5,006 nt of DNA, from positions 1 to 5,006 of the forward strand of contig JAPSKJ010000199.1 of assembly GCA_031177735.1 (NCBI GenBank), in the 5' to 3' direction. Shown one piece after another: positions 1-5,006 of the stretch. This stretch comes from Nocardioides sp. (GTDB taxonomy: Bacteria > Actinomycetota > Actinomycetes > Propionibacteriales > Nocardioidaceae). Within the stretch, counting starts at the first letter, position 1. Each line of letters opens with the position of its first letter. The notes beneath the pieces were generated by a model. It did not search any database, had not been told where the DNA came from, and worked only from the letters and a program-made list of their open reading frames with translations. A program made the translations under genes and the position numbers.

Positions 1-199
1 GCTCGCGCCGCTTCTCGGCCACCTGGCGGGCCAGGTCGTCGAGCCCGCGCTGGTCGCTCGGCCCACGGCGGAGGAACTCGCGCATGGCGCGCTCGGGGCT
101 GTAGCCGGCCATGACGTCCTCGCCGATGGCGTCGAGCGCCTCCGCGAGGTCGACCGGCGGGGCGAGCGGGTCGCCGCCGTCGTACCTGCGATATCTCAT
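1..199 (-). CDS. VWA-domain (CoxE-like) protein, N-terminal 66 residues only, partial at left window edge
   Basis: The gene starts with ATG at 199-197, and this codon overlaps the TGA of the upstream MFS gene as ATGA. The frame then stays open to base 1. The 66 visible residues begin MRYRRYDGGDPLAPPVDLAE and continue with a helical stretch rich in Arg, Glu and Leu, including GYSPERAMREFLRRG and GLDDLARQVAEKRRE. I recognise this start (Arg/Tyr-rich beginning, GGxDPLAPP, then an EALDAIGEDVM-like helix) from memory as typical of actinobacterial VWA-domain proteins encoded beside ChlI/MoxR-type ATPases. The VWA domain and its metal-binding MIDAS motif would lie past the edge, so they are not seen. 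The ATPase two genes upstream supports the call. There is no strong Shine-Dalgarno sequence before the ATG, so translation probably depends on termination-reinitiation from the MFS gene. The expected role is the adaptor or substrate-binding partner of the AAA+ ring; this is inferred from family and context only. Confidence 0.72.
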   Translation of the reverse strand, partial: MRYRRYDGGDPLAPPVDLAEALDAIGEDVMAGYSPERAMREFLRRGPSDQRGLDDLARQVAEKRRE

Positions 200-1566
200 G
201 CGTGCACCGTCTCGGTCTCGTCGTCGGGGCCCTTCTGCAGGTACTGCGCGGAGAGCAGCCGGTAGGAGCGGGTCAGGAACGCGCCGAGGGCGAGCGCGAT
301 CGTGGCCAGGCCGGCAGCGACGAGCACGAGCGCGATGCCGCGCGTGTCCCCCTCGCCGAGCAGCCAGCCCCAGGTGCTGCGGCCGGCGTCGGTCTCCATG
401 TAGGGGATCACCCAGAACTGCGCGATCGGCGCGATCGCGAACGCGGTGATCGGCGCGGCGCCGGTCTCGAACATCATCGCGAAACCGAAGACGCGGCCCT
501 GCGTCGCGAACGGTACGACCCGCTGGATGACGGTCTGCTCGGCGGCCTCGACGGCGGGGAAGAGCGACATGTAGAGCCAGATGCCGAGGGCGTAGAGCCA
601 CCACCACTCGCGCAGGGTGAAGACCGTGCCCAGCACACCCATCGCGGTCGCGACCAGGAGCATCGTCCGCATCGGGTTGCGTCCGAGACCGAGCTTGGCG
701 ACCACCAGGCCGCCGACGATGAAGCCGGTGGAGGCGACCGCGAAGACGATCCCCCAGCCCTCGACCGAGAACATCTCGATGCCGTAGGGGTCCATCAGCG
801 CCATGTAGGCGCCGCCGAGCAGGTTGTTGAAGGTGGAGAACAGGATCAGGGCGAACAGCCCGGGGGCGGCGCGCACCGCGGCGATGCCGCCGCGCAGGTC
901 GACCGCGCCCTGGTGGCCGTCGGGGTCGGCCGCGGGCTGGTCCTCGGGAATGGTGAGCAGGAGCAGGTCGAGCAGCGTCGCGGCGACGAGGACCAGCGCG
1001 ATCACGATCGTCCAGCCCATGCCGAGCAACCCCACCGAGAGACCCGACAGCACGCTGGTGACGACGAAGCCGATGCCCTGCACCGTGCCGACCAGGCCGT
1101 TGGCGTTGGCCCGGCGGTCCTCGGGCACCAGCAGCGTGACGGTGGTGGACAGGGCGATGTTGCGCAGCTGCTCCACCACCGACCCCAGCAAGAGGACGCC
1201 GCTGAAGATCCAGAACCACGGCTGCTCCAGGTCGATCATCGAACGCTCGCCGACCGCCCAGAAGAGCAGGCCGGCCGCCGCGAAGGCGACCGCGGTGACG
1301 GTGCCGGAGAAGAGCATCACCCGGTGCTTGCGGTGGCGGTCGACCACCGTGCCGAACCACATGCTGAAGACCGAGACCAGCAGCATGTAGGTGCCGGCGA
1401 TGAGGCCGTTGGCGAGCACCGACTCGGTCTCGAGGTAGGCCCAGAAGATCAGCGACCACCACAGGTAGCTGGTGGTCAGGTTGGCGACGGCGGTGTTGAC
1501 CAGCACCCGCAGGAAGGTCCGCGAGGTGCGGGCCTCCGGGTCAGCCGTAGAGGGTCTCGTCACCAT
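196..1566 (-). CDS. MFS transporter, 12-helix (DHA3/EntS-like drug or siderophore efflux type)
   Basis: This encodes a 456-residue integral membrane protein of normal length for a 12-helix MFS carrier. Hydrophobic segments lie near residues 21-45, 52-75, 83-106, 117-139, 156-183, 185-206, 237-258, 271-293, 300-318, 322-340, 358-390 and 410-432. A soluble charged loop (about 207-233) sits between helices 6 and 7, the usual break between the two halves. The loop after helix 2 reads GTVVDRHRKHR (72-82), a good match to MFS motif A (G-x-x-x-D-R-x-x-R/K-R). The overall look is of the DHA3/MFS_3 group, which includes macrolide, drug and enterobactin exporters; the substrate cannot be read from sequence. 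The ATG at 1566 is preferred because AAGGA (1576-1572) lies 5 nt before it; GTG at 1563 is possible. The open frame runs upstream to 2007, but that part is Arg/Pro-rich shadow coding antisense-free of any membrane character. The start lies 26 bp inside the ATPase gene and the stop overlaps the next gene's ATG. Confidence 0.9.
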   Translation of the reverse strand: MVTRPSTADPEARTSRTFLRVLVNTAVANLTTSYLWWSLIFWAYLETESVLANGLIAGTYMLLVSVFSMWFGTVVDRHRKHRVMLFSGTVTAVAFAAAGLLFWAVGERSMIDLEQPWFWIFSGVLLLGSVVEQLRNIALSTTVTLLVPEDRRANANGLVGTVQGIGFVVTSVLSGLSVGLLGMGWTIVIALVLVAATLLDLLLLTIPEDQPAADPDGHQGAVDLRGGIAAVRAAPGLFALILFSTFNNLLGGAYMALMDPYGIEMFSVEGWGIVFAVASTGFIVGGLVVAKLGLGRNPMRTMLLVATAMGVLGTVFTLREWWWLYALGIWLYMSLFPAVEAAEQTVIQRVVPFATQGRVFGFAMMFETGAAPITAFAIAPIAQFWVIPYMETDAGRSTWGWLLGEGDTRGIALVLVAAGLATIALALGAFLTRSYRLLSAQYLQKGPDDETETVHA

Positions 1567-2941
1567 CGGTGTCCTTGCCGATCCTGCGCGCCAGGTAGAG
1601 CCCCTCGAGGGCGAGCTCGATCGCACCGGCGCGCTCTCCGTCGGTGGTGGCACCCAGCCGCTCGCAGACCTGGTCGTAGAGGTCGGACTCGCCGATGGGC
1701 GGCAGCCCGGCCAGCACGTCGCGGGCGGTGATCCGCGCGCCCGTGGTGACCACGCGGCCGGACTCCAGCGCCTCGACGAGCAGGCCGAAGTCGATGCCGC
1801 GGAAGTGGTGGCGCACCGTCTCGGCGACCGCGGTGCGAAGCAGGTGGGTGAGCACCTCCTCCTCGCGACCCTCCTCACCGGTCTCGAACTCCACCTTGCC
1901 GCCGAGCACGTCGACCGCCGTCTGCAGGTCGACCGGCCGGGCGACCGCCCGGTCCTCGCCCTGGGCGGTGGCACGGTGGATGGCCGCGGCGGCGATGGTC
2001 TCGGCACCGGCGATGGAGAAGCGCGCGGAGACGCCGCTGCGCTGGTCGACGGCGCTGGACTCGCGCAGGTTGCGGGTGAAGCGGGCGAGGATCTCGATCA
2101 GGTGGTCGGGCACGTCGACCAGGTCGGCGGGGAGGTGGGCCTCCTGCCGGATCACCGCGATCTCGTGCTCGAGCGCGCGGGGGTAGTGGGTGCGGATCTC
2201 GGCGCCGAAGCGGTCCTTGAGCGGGGTGATGATCCGGCCGCGGTTGGTGTAGTCCTCGGGGTTGGCGCTGGCCACCACCAGCACGTCGAGCGGCAGCCGC
2301 AGCACGTAGCCGCGGATCTGGATGTCGCGCTCCTCCATCACGTTGAGCATCGCCACCTGGATGCGCTCGGCGAGGTCGGGCAGCTCGTTGATCGCCACGA
2401 TGCCGCGGTGGGAGCGCGGGATGAGCCCGAAGTGGATGGTCTCGGGATCGCCGAGGGAGCGACCCTCCGCGACCTTCATCGGGTCGACGTCGCCGATCAG
2501 GTCCGCGACGCTGGTGTCGGGGGTGGCCAGCTTCTCGGCGTACCGCTCGCTGCGGTGCCGCCACACCACCGGCAGGTCGTCGCCGAGCGACTGCACGCGG
2601 CGCCGCGAGGTGACCGTGATGGGCTCGTAGGGATGCTCACCGAGCTCGGAGCCGTCGATCGCGGGCGTCCACTCGTCGAGCAGCCCCACCATCGTCCGCA
2701 GCAGCCGGGTCTTGCCCTGGCCGCGCTCGCCGAGGAGCACCACGTCGTGGCCGGCGATGAGCGCCCGCTCGAGCTGCGGGACGACGGTGTCCTCCATGCC
2801 GTGCAGCCCCGGCCACGGGTCCTCGCCCGCGCGGAGCATGCCCAGCAGGTTGTCGCGGATCTCGGCGCGCAGCGGCTTGAGGACGTGCCCCGACGCGCGG
2901 AGCTCCCCCAGGGTGCTGATGGCGGGCGGCGTGTGGGTCAC
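1541..2941 (-). CDS. ChlI/MoxR-type AAA+ ATPase (magnesium-chelatase-like ATP-binding protein)
   Basis: This encodes a 466-residue soluble P-loop ATPase. From the GTG at 2941 the motifs are: Walker A GERGQGKT at 71-78; Walker B IVAINEL at 181-187, with Asn-Glu in place of the usual Asp-Glu; sensor 1 at Asn227 in VVASANPEDY; an LKDRFG box at 241-246, which in ChlI/BchI proteins carries the likely arginine finger; and a sensor-2-like GVSARFSI at 303-310. About 155 residues follow, with an acidic patch (354-363), and probably form the lid and a partner-binding tail. Annotation pipelines often call this family magnesium chelatase or sigma-54-interacting protein, but no chlorophyll or cobalamin gene is visible, so the chelatase name should not be taken as function. 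Relatives form hexameric rings that work with a VWA protein to insert metals or remodel a client. The GTG at 2941 is chosen because a TANNNT box lies 7 nt upstream and the predicted N-terminus then has family-like length. The next GTG upstream (2962) has no ribosome site. Confidence 0.88.
   Translation of the reverse strand: MTHTPPAISTLGELRASGHVLKPLRAEIRDNLLGMLRAGEDPWPGLHGMEDTVVPQLERALIAGHDVVLLGERGQGKTRLLRTMVGLLDEWTPAIDGSELGEHPYEPITVTSRRRVQSLGDDLPVVWRHRSERYAEKLATPDTSVADLIGDVDPMKVAEGRSLGDPETIHFGLIPRSHRGIVAINELPDLAERIQVAMLNVMEERDIQIRGYVLRLPLDVLVVASANPEDYTNRGRIITPLKDRFGAEIRTHYPRALEHEIAVIRQEAHLPADLVDVPDHLIEILARFTRNLRESSAVDQRSGVSARFSIAGAETIAAAAIHRATAQGEDRAVARPVDLQTAVDVLGGKVEFETGEEGREEEVLTHLLRTAVAETVRHHFRGIDFGLLVEALESGRVVTTGARITARDVLAGLPPIGESDLYDQVCERLGATTDGERAGAIELALEGLYLARRIGKDTDGDETLYG
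1572..1576 (-). promoter_or_regulatory. Ribosome binding site of the MFS gene, inside the ATPase gene
   Basis: On the minus strand AAGGA is followed by CACCG and then ATG (1566-1564). This five-base purine core at 5-nt spacing is the clearest Shine-Dalgarno match at any gene start in the window. It lies within the last 12 codons of the ATPase gene, so the MFS gene can be initiated independently on the same mRNA before the upstream ribosome terminates at 1543-1541. It is the evidence for choosing ATG 1566 over GTG 1563. Confidence 0.65.
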
Positions 2942-2954
2942 GGCTTTTACGCTA
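2942..2954 (-). promoter_or_regulatory. Predicted -10 box and start region for the ATPase-MFS-VWA operon (leaderless)
   Basis: On the minus strand TAGCGT (2954-2949) matches the actinobacterial -10 pattern TANNNT, and seven bases (AAAAGCC) separate it from the GTG at 2941. At this distance transcription would begin at or within a base or two of the start codon, giving a leaderless mRNA. That fits the absence of any Shine-Dalgarno sequence before the GTG. No convincing -35 hexamer sits 16-18 bp upstream; TTGCGG (2973-2968) is present but only 13 bp away. The promoter is predicted by pattern only. Confidence 0.5.
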
Positions 2955-2977
2955 CTCAGCACGGCAACCGCAATTGC

Positions 2978-2989
2978 TACGGTCGGCGC
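2978..2989 (+). promoter_or_regulatory. Predicted -10 box for the ychJ-type gene (leaderless)
   Basis: TACGGT (2978-2983) matches TANNNT, and CGGCGC (2984-2989) separates it from the GTG at 2990. As on the opposite strand, the spacing predicts transcription starting at or next to the start codon, and there is no ribosome binding site. No good -35 hexamer is visible at 2955-2961. The 8-bp palindrome GCAATTGC (2970-2977) abuts this box and could be a small operator, although a palindrome this short can easily arise by chance. Confidence 0.45.
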
Positions 2990-3388
2990 GTGATCGGCGC
3001 TCCCTTCCTCCGCGGTTGTCCCTGCGGTTCGGCGGAGCACTACGACGCCTGTTGCGGCCGGCTCCACCGCGGCGCCGCCCTCGCCGCGACGCCGGAGGAG
3101 CTGATGCGCTCGCGCTTCTCGGCGTACGCCGTCGGCGACCTCGACTACGTGTGGGCGACCTGGCACCCGCGGACCCGGCCGGCGCGCGAGGAGCTGGCCG
3201 CCGCTCCGGGCCAGGAGTGGACCGGTCTGACGGTGCACTCCGCCGGGCTGGCCGAGGAGCGGAGCGGCTGGGTGGAGTTCACGGCCGTCTACTCGGTCGG
3301 CGGTCGAACCGGGACGCTGCACGAACGGAGCCGCTTCGAGGTGCGGGCCGGTCGCTGGTTCTACGTCGACGGTGACGTGACCGGCTGA
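2990..3388 (+). CDS. ychJ: YchJ-family (UPF0225) protein with N-terminal SEC-C zinc motif
   Basis: This encodes a small protein of 132 residues from GTG at 2990. The N-terminus carries CPCGS (10-14) and YDACCGR (18-24). This is the C-x-C...CC arrangement of the SEC-C motif, which binds zinc in SecA and related proteins; the likely ligands are Cys10, Cys12, Cys21 and Cys22. The next section, ELMRSRFSAYAVGDLDYVWATWHPRTRP (37-64, positions given because of its length), is the hallmark segment of the YchJ/UPF0225 family. The C-terminal half, ending in FEVRAGRWFYVDGDV, matches the expected NTF2-like beta-rich fold. The biochemical function of the family is not established. No ATG occurs nearby in frame; the GTG is supported by the -10 box 6 nt upstream and by starting just before the conserved Cys motif. 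The gene is divergent from the ATPase operon and its last 28 bp overlap the end of cydC on the other strand. Confidence 0.9.
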   Translation: MIGAPFLRGCPCGSAEHYDACCGRLHRGAALAATPEELMRSRFSAYAVGDLDYVWATWHPRTRPAREELAAAPGQEWTGLTVHSAGLAEERSGWVEFTAVYSVGGRTGTLHERSRFEVRAGRWFYVDGDVTG

Positions 3389-5006
3389 GGCCTCGCCCGA
3401 TCCGGCGCGAGGTCGACGACGCGGTCCACCCGATCGAGGCCGGTGGCCGCGTGGGTGATCCAGACGACCGTGCGGCCGTCCGACCGCAGCACCTCCGCGG
3501 CGAGCTGCTCGGCGGTGTCGGTGTCGAGGTGTGCGGTCGGCTCGTCGAGCACCAGCACCCGCTGGTCGGCCAGCACCGAGCGGGCCACCGCGAGGCGGGC
3601 CCGCTCGCCTCCGGAGATCTGGGCGCCGCCGTCACCGAGCCGGGTGTGCAGGCCCTCGGGCAGCGCGTCGAGCCACTCACCCAGGTGCGCGCGGCGCAGC
3701 GCCTGCTCGACCTCGGCGTCGCTGGCACCCGGCCGGGCGAACCGGACGTTCTCCACCACGGTCGAGGCGAACACGTGCGGGTCGTCGTCGACCAGCCCCA
3801 CCCGGGCGCGGACGTCGTCGAGGGCCAGTGCCCTCACGTCGGTGCCGCCGAGGGCCACCGAGCCCGACGCCGGGTCGAGGAAGCGGACCAGCAGCGCGGC
3901 CAGCGTGCTCTTGCCGCAGCCGGACGGGCCGACGACGGCCACCGTGTCACCTGCGGGGATGCGCAGGTCGAGGCCGGCGAGCACCTCCCGGTCGCCCCAG
4001 CGGGCGGTCACGCCGTCGACGGCGAGGTCGGCGCGCTCGGGGGCGGCGGCCGGCGTGGCCGGGTCGGCCACTGCCGGCTCCGTGCGCTCCAGCGCCGCGA
4101 GGCGATCCTCCGCGCGGCGGGTCCGGGCGGCAACGGCGCCGGCATCGGCCAGCCCGGCCAGTGGCTCCGCCAGCGCCAGCGGGGTGAGCAGGAGCAGCGC
4201 CAGCATCGGCCCGCCGACCCCGTCGACCAGCAGCGCCGTCGCGGCGATGCCGGCACCGGCCACGAGGAGGGTCCAGGCGCGCGCGCCGCCGAGCCGGGCG
4301 GCGGTCGTCCGTGCGGACCGGGACACCGCCGCCGCCGCGGCCTCGACGCGGACGAGCGCTCGATCCTCGGCCTGCCAGCCGCGCAGCTCCTCGGCGGTCT
4401 GGAGGGTCTCGAGCACCCGCTCGGCGAGCCGGGCGCGCGCCGTCACCGCAGCCGCCTCCGACCGGTCCGCGGCGCGGCGCGCCAGCAGGTAGGCCGCTCC
4501 CCCGCCCAGCGCGCACACGCCCGCCACGATCGCGCCGGCCACCGGGTCGACGAAGGCGGCGATGGTCGCGCTGAGCGTGCCGACGACGGCGTACTCACCG
4601 AGGGGCTGGCGCACCCGCAGCTCGCGGTCGAGCACGGCATCGACGTCGTCGACCACGGAGGCCAGCAGGTCGCCGCGACGGCGGCCCAGCCGGCCGGGGG
4701 TGAGCGGCACCAGGCTGTCGTAGACCCGCACCCGGCGCTCGGCGAGCAGCCGCAGTGCCCGGTCGTGGGACCGCAGCCGCTCCCAGTAGCGCAGCACCGG
4801 CCGGGCCAGCCCGAAGGCCCGCACCGCCACCACCGCGACCAGCAGGGTCAGCACCGGTGGGTGCGTGGAGGCTTGCACGATCAGCCACCCCGCGGTCGCG
4901 GTCAGCGCCACTCCGGACGTGCTGGCCAGTCCGCCCACCACATGGTTGACCAGCCGGCCGCCGCCCGCCGGGTCCGGAGCGCCCGACCGCCGGGCCGGGG
5001 GCTCCG
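3361..5006 (-). CDS. cydC: CydC-type heterodimeric ABC exporter subunit (permease-ATPase fusion), 5' end beyond right window edge
   Basis: At least 547 codons are visible, open to the edge and ending at TAG 3363-3361. Counting from the first complete codon (5004), residues 22-290 form the membrane part, with hydrophobic segments near 22-45, 49-71, 137-152, 153-175, 244-263 and 264-290. The early GVALTATAGWLI and VRAFGLARPVLRYWERLRSHD stretches are typical of CydC. The ATPase domain (about 324-532) has Walker A GPSGCGKST (359-367), signature ISGGE (463-467), Walker B VLVLDEP ending in Asp487-Glu488, D-loop AHLD (491-494) and switch His518. The usual Q-loop glutamine appears as Asp407 in VGLVDDDPHVF. 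CydC pairs with CydD in the inner membrane to export glutathione/cysteine or to handle heme during cytochrome bd assembly. CydD and cydAB should lie upstream, to the right. GTG codons at 4941 and 4938 would delete most of helix 1, and no ATG, GTG or TTG occurs earlier in frame, so the true start is outside. A CydDC fusion is possible. Confidence 0.87.
   Translation of the reverse strand, partial: EPPARRSGAPDPAGGGRLVNHVVGGLASTSGVALTATAGWLIVQASTHPPVLTLLVAVVAVRAFGLARPVLRYWERLRSHDRALRLLAERRVRVYDSLVPLTPGRLGRRRGDLLASVVDDVDAVLDRELRVRQPLGEYAVVGTLSATIAAFVDPVAGAIVAGVCALGGGAAYLLARRAADRSEAAAVTARARLAERVLETLQTAEELRGWQAEDRALVRVEAAAAAVSRSARTTAARLGGARAWTLLVAGAGIAATALLVDGVGGPMLALLLLTPLALAEPLAGLADAGAVAARTRRAEDRLAALERTEPAVADPATPAAAPERADLAVDGVTARWGDREVLAGLDLRIPAGDTVAVVGPSGCGKSTLAALLVRFLDPASGSVALGGTDVRALALDDVRARVGLVDDDPHVFASTVVENVRFARPGASDAEVEQALRRAHLGEWLDALPEGLHTRLGDGGAQISGGERARLAVARSVLADQRVLVLDEPTAHLDTDTAEQLAAEVLRSDGRTVVWITHAATGLDRVDRVVDLAPDRARPQPVTSPST

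Noticed and set aside
202..1731. Rightward 509-codon open frame antisense to the MFS gene
   Set aside because: The composition is dominated by Glu, Asp, Gly, Arg and His with no domain. The opposite strand encodes a clear 12-helix transporter over the same interval.
1567..2007. N-terminal extension of the MFS frame by 147 codons
   Set aside because: This part is Arg/Pro/Ser-rich and overlaps the well-conserved C-terminal region of the ATPase in another frame. The real start is explained by the ribosome site at 1572-1576.
1541..2941. Reading the AAA+ gene as a true magnesium or cobalt chelatase subunit
   Set aside because: The similarity is to the ATPase fold only. No chlorophyll, bacteriochlorophyll or cobalamin synthesis gene is present, and the paired gene looks like a CoxE-type VWA protein.
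2970..2977. Palindrome GCAATTGC as an operator
   Set aside because: Eight bases with no extended arms is too short to call a regulator site; it is mentioned only in the promoter entry.
1472..2989. Rightward open frame of about 500 codons antisense to the ATPase gene that runs in frame into ychJ
   Set aside because: It is the mirror of a real gene in very high-GC DNA, where stop codons are rare. The protein is a His/Val/Asp/Gly-rich composition with no motif, and the conserved YchJ sequence begins only after the GTG at 2990.
2942..3322. N-terminal extension of the ATPase frame by about 127 codons into the ychJ region
   Set aside because: It is antisense to ychJ, has no recognisable motif, and would remove the divergent promoter. 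The family length fits a start at 2941.
3391..3412. Inverted repeat CCTCGC ... GCGAGG with a 10-nt loop just after the ychJ stop, a possible terminator
   Set aside because: The stem is only 6 bp, there is no T-tract on either side, and it lies inside the cydC coding region. In DNA this GC-rich such pairs are expected by chance.

Overview
The window is about 70% GC by eye. Third codon positions are almost always G or C, GTG starts are used, and two of the five genes appear to lack a leader. Together with the protein families present, this points to a high-GC actinobacterium. Nocardioides or another Propionibacteriales genus is my best guess, made from memory of protein style and not from a search.

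Layout from left to right. Positions 1-2941 hold a leftward (minus-strand) operon of three tightly overlapping genes, in transcription order: a ChlI/MoxR-type AAA+ ATPase (2941-1541), a 12-helix major facilitator transporter (1566-196), and the first 66 codons of a protein resembling actinobacterial VWA-domain (CoxE-like) proteins (199 to beyond base 1). Next comes a 48-bp divergent intergenic region (2942-2989) with a TANNNT -10 box 6-7 nt before the GTG start on each side. A rightward ychJ-type gene (2990-3388) follows. The rest (3361-5006) is the minus-strand 3' part of an ABC exporter, best read as CydC, whose 5' end lies outside the window. The ychJ and cydC genes converge and overlap by 28 bp.

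How the genes may work together. A P-loop AAA+ ATPase paired with a VWA protein is the recurring architecture of cofactor-insertion and protein-remodelling machines (ChlI/ChlD, MoxR/VWA, NorQ/NorD, CbbQ/CbbO, RavA/ViaA). Here the pair is split by an MFS transporter joined to both partners by overlapping reading frames, so the three products are probably made together. Whether the transporter is a client, a supplier of ligand or metal, or a chance insertion cannot be decided from sequence. CydC belongs to a different unit, the cydABDC-type locus for cytochrome bd assembly, which should continue to the right. Coding sequence fills the window: there is no gene-free stretch over 50 bp, and I saw no RNA genes, mobile elements or CRISPR arrays.
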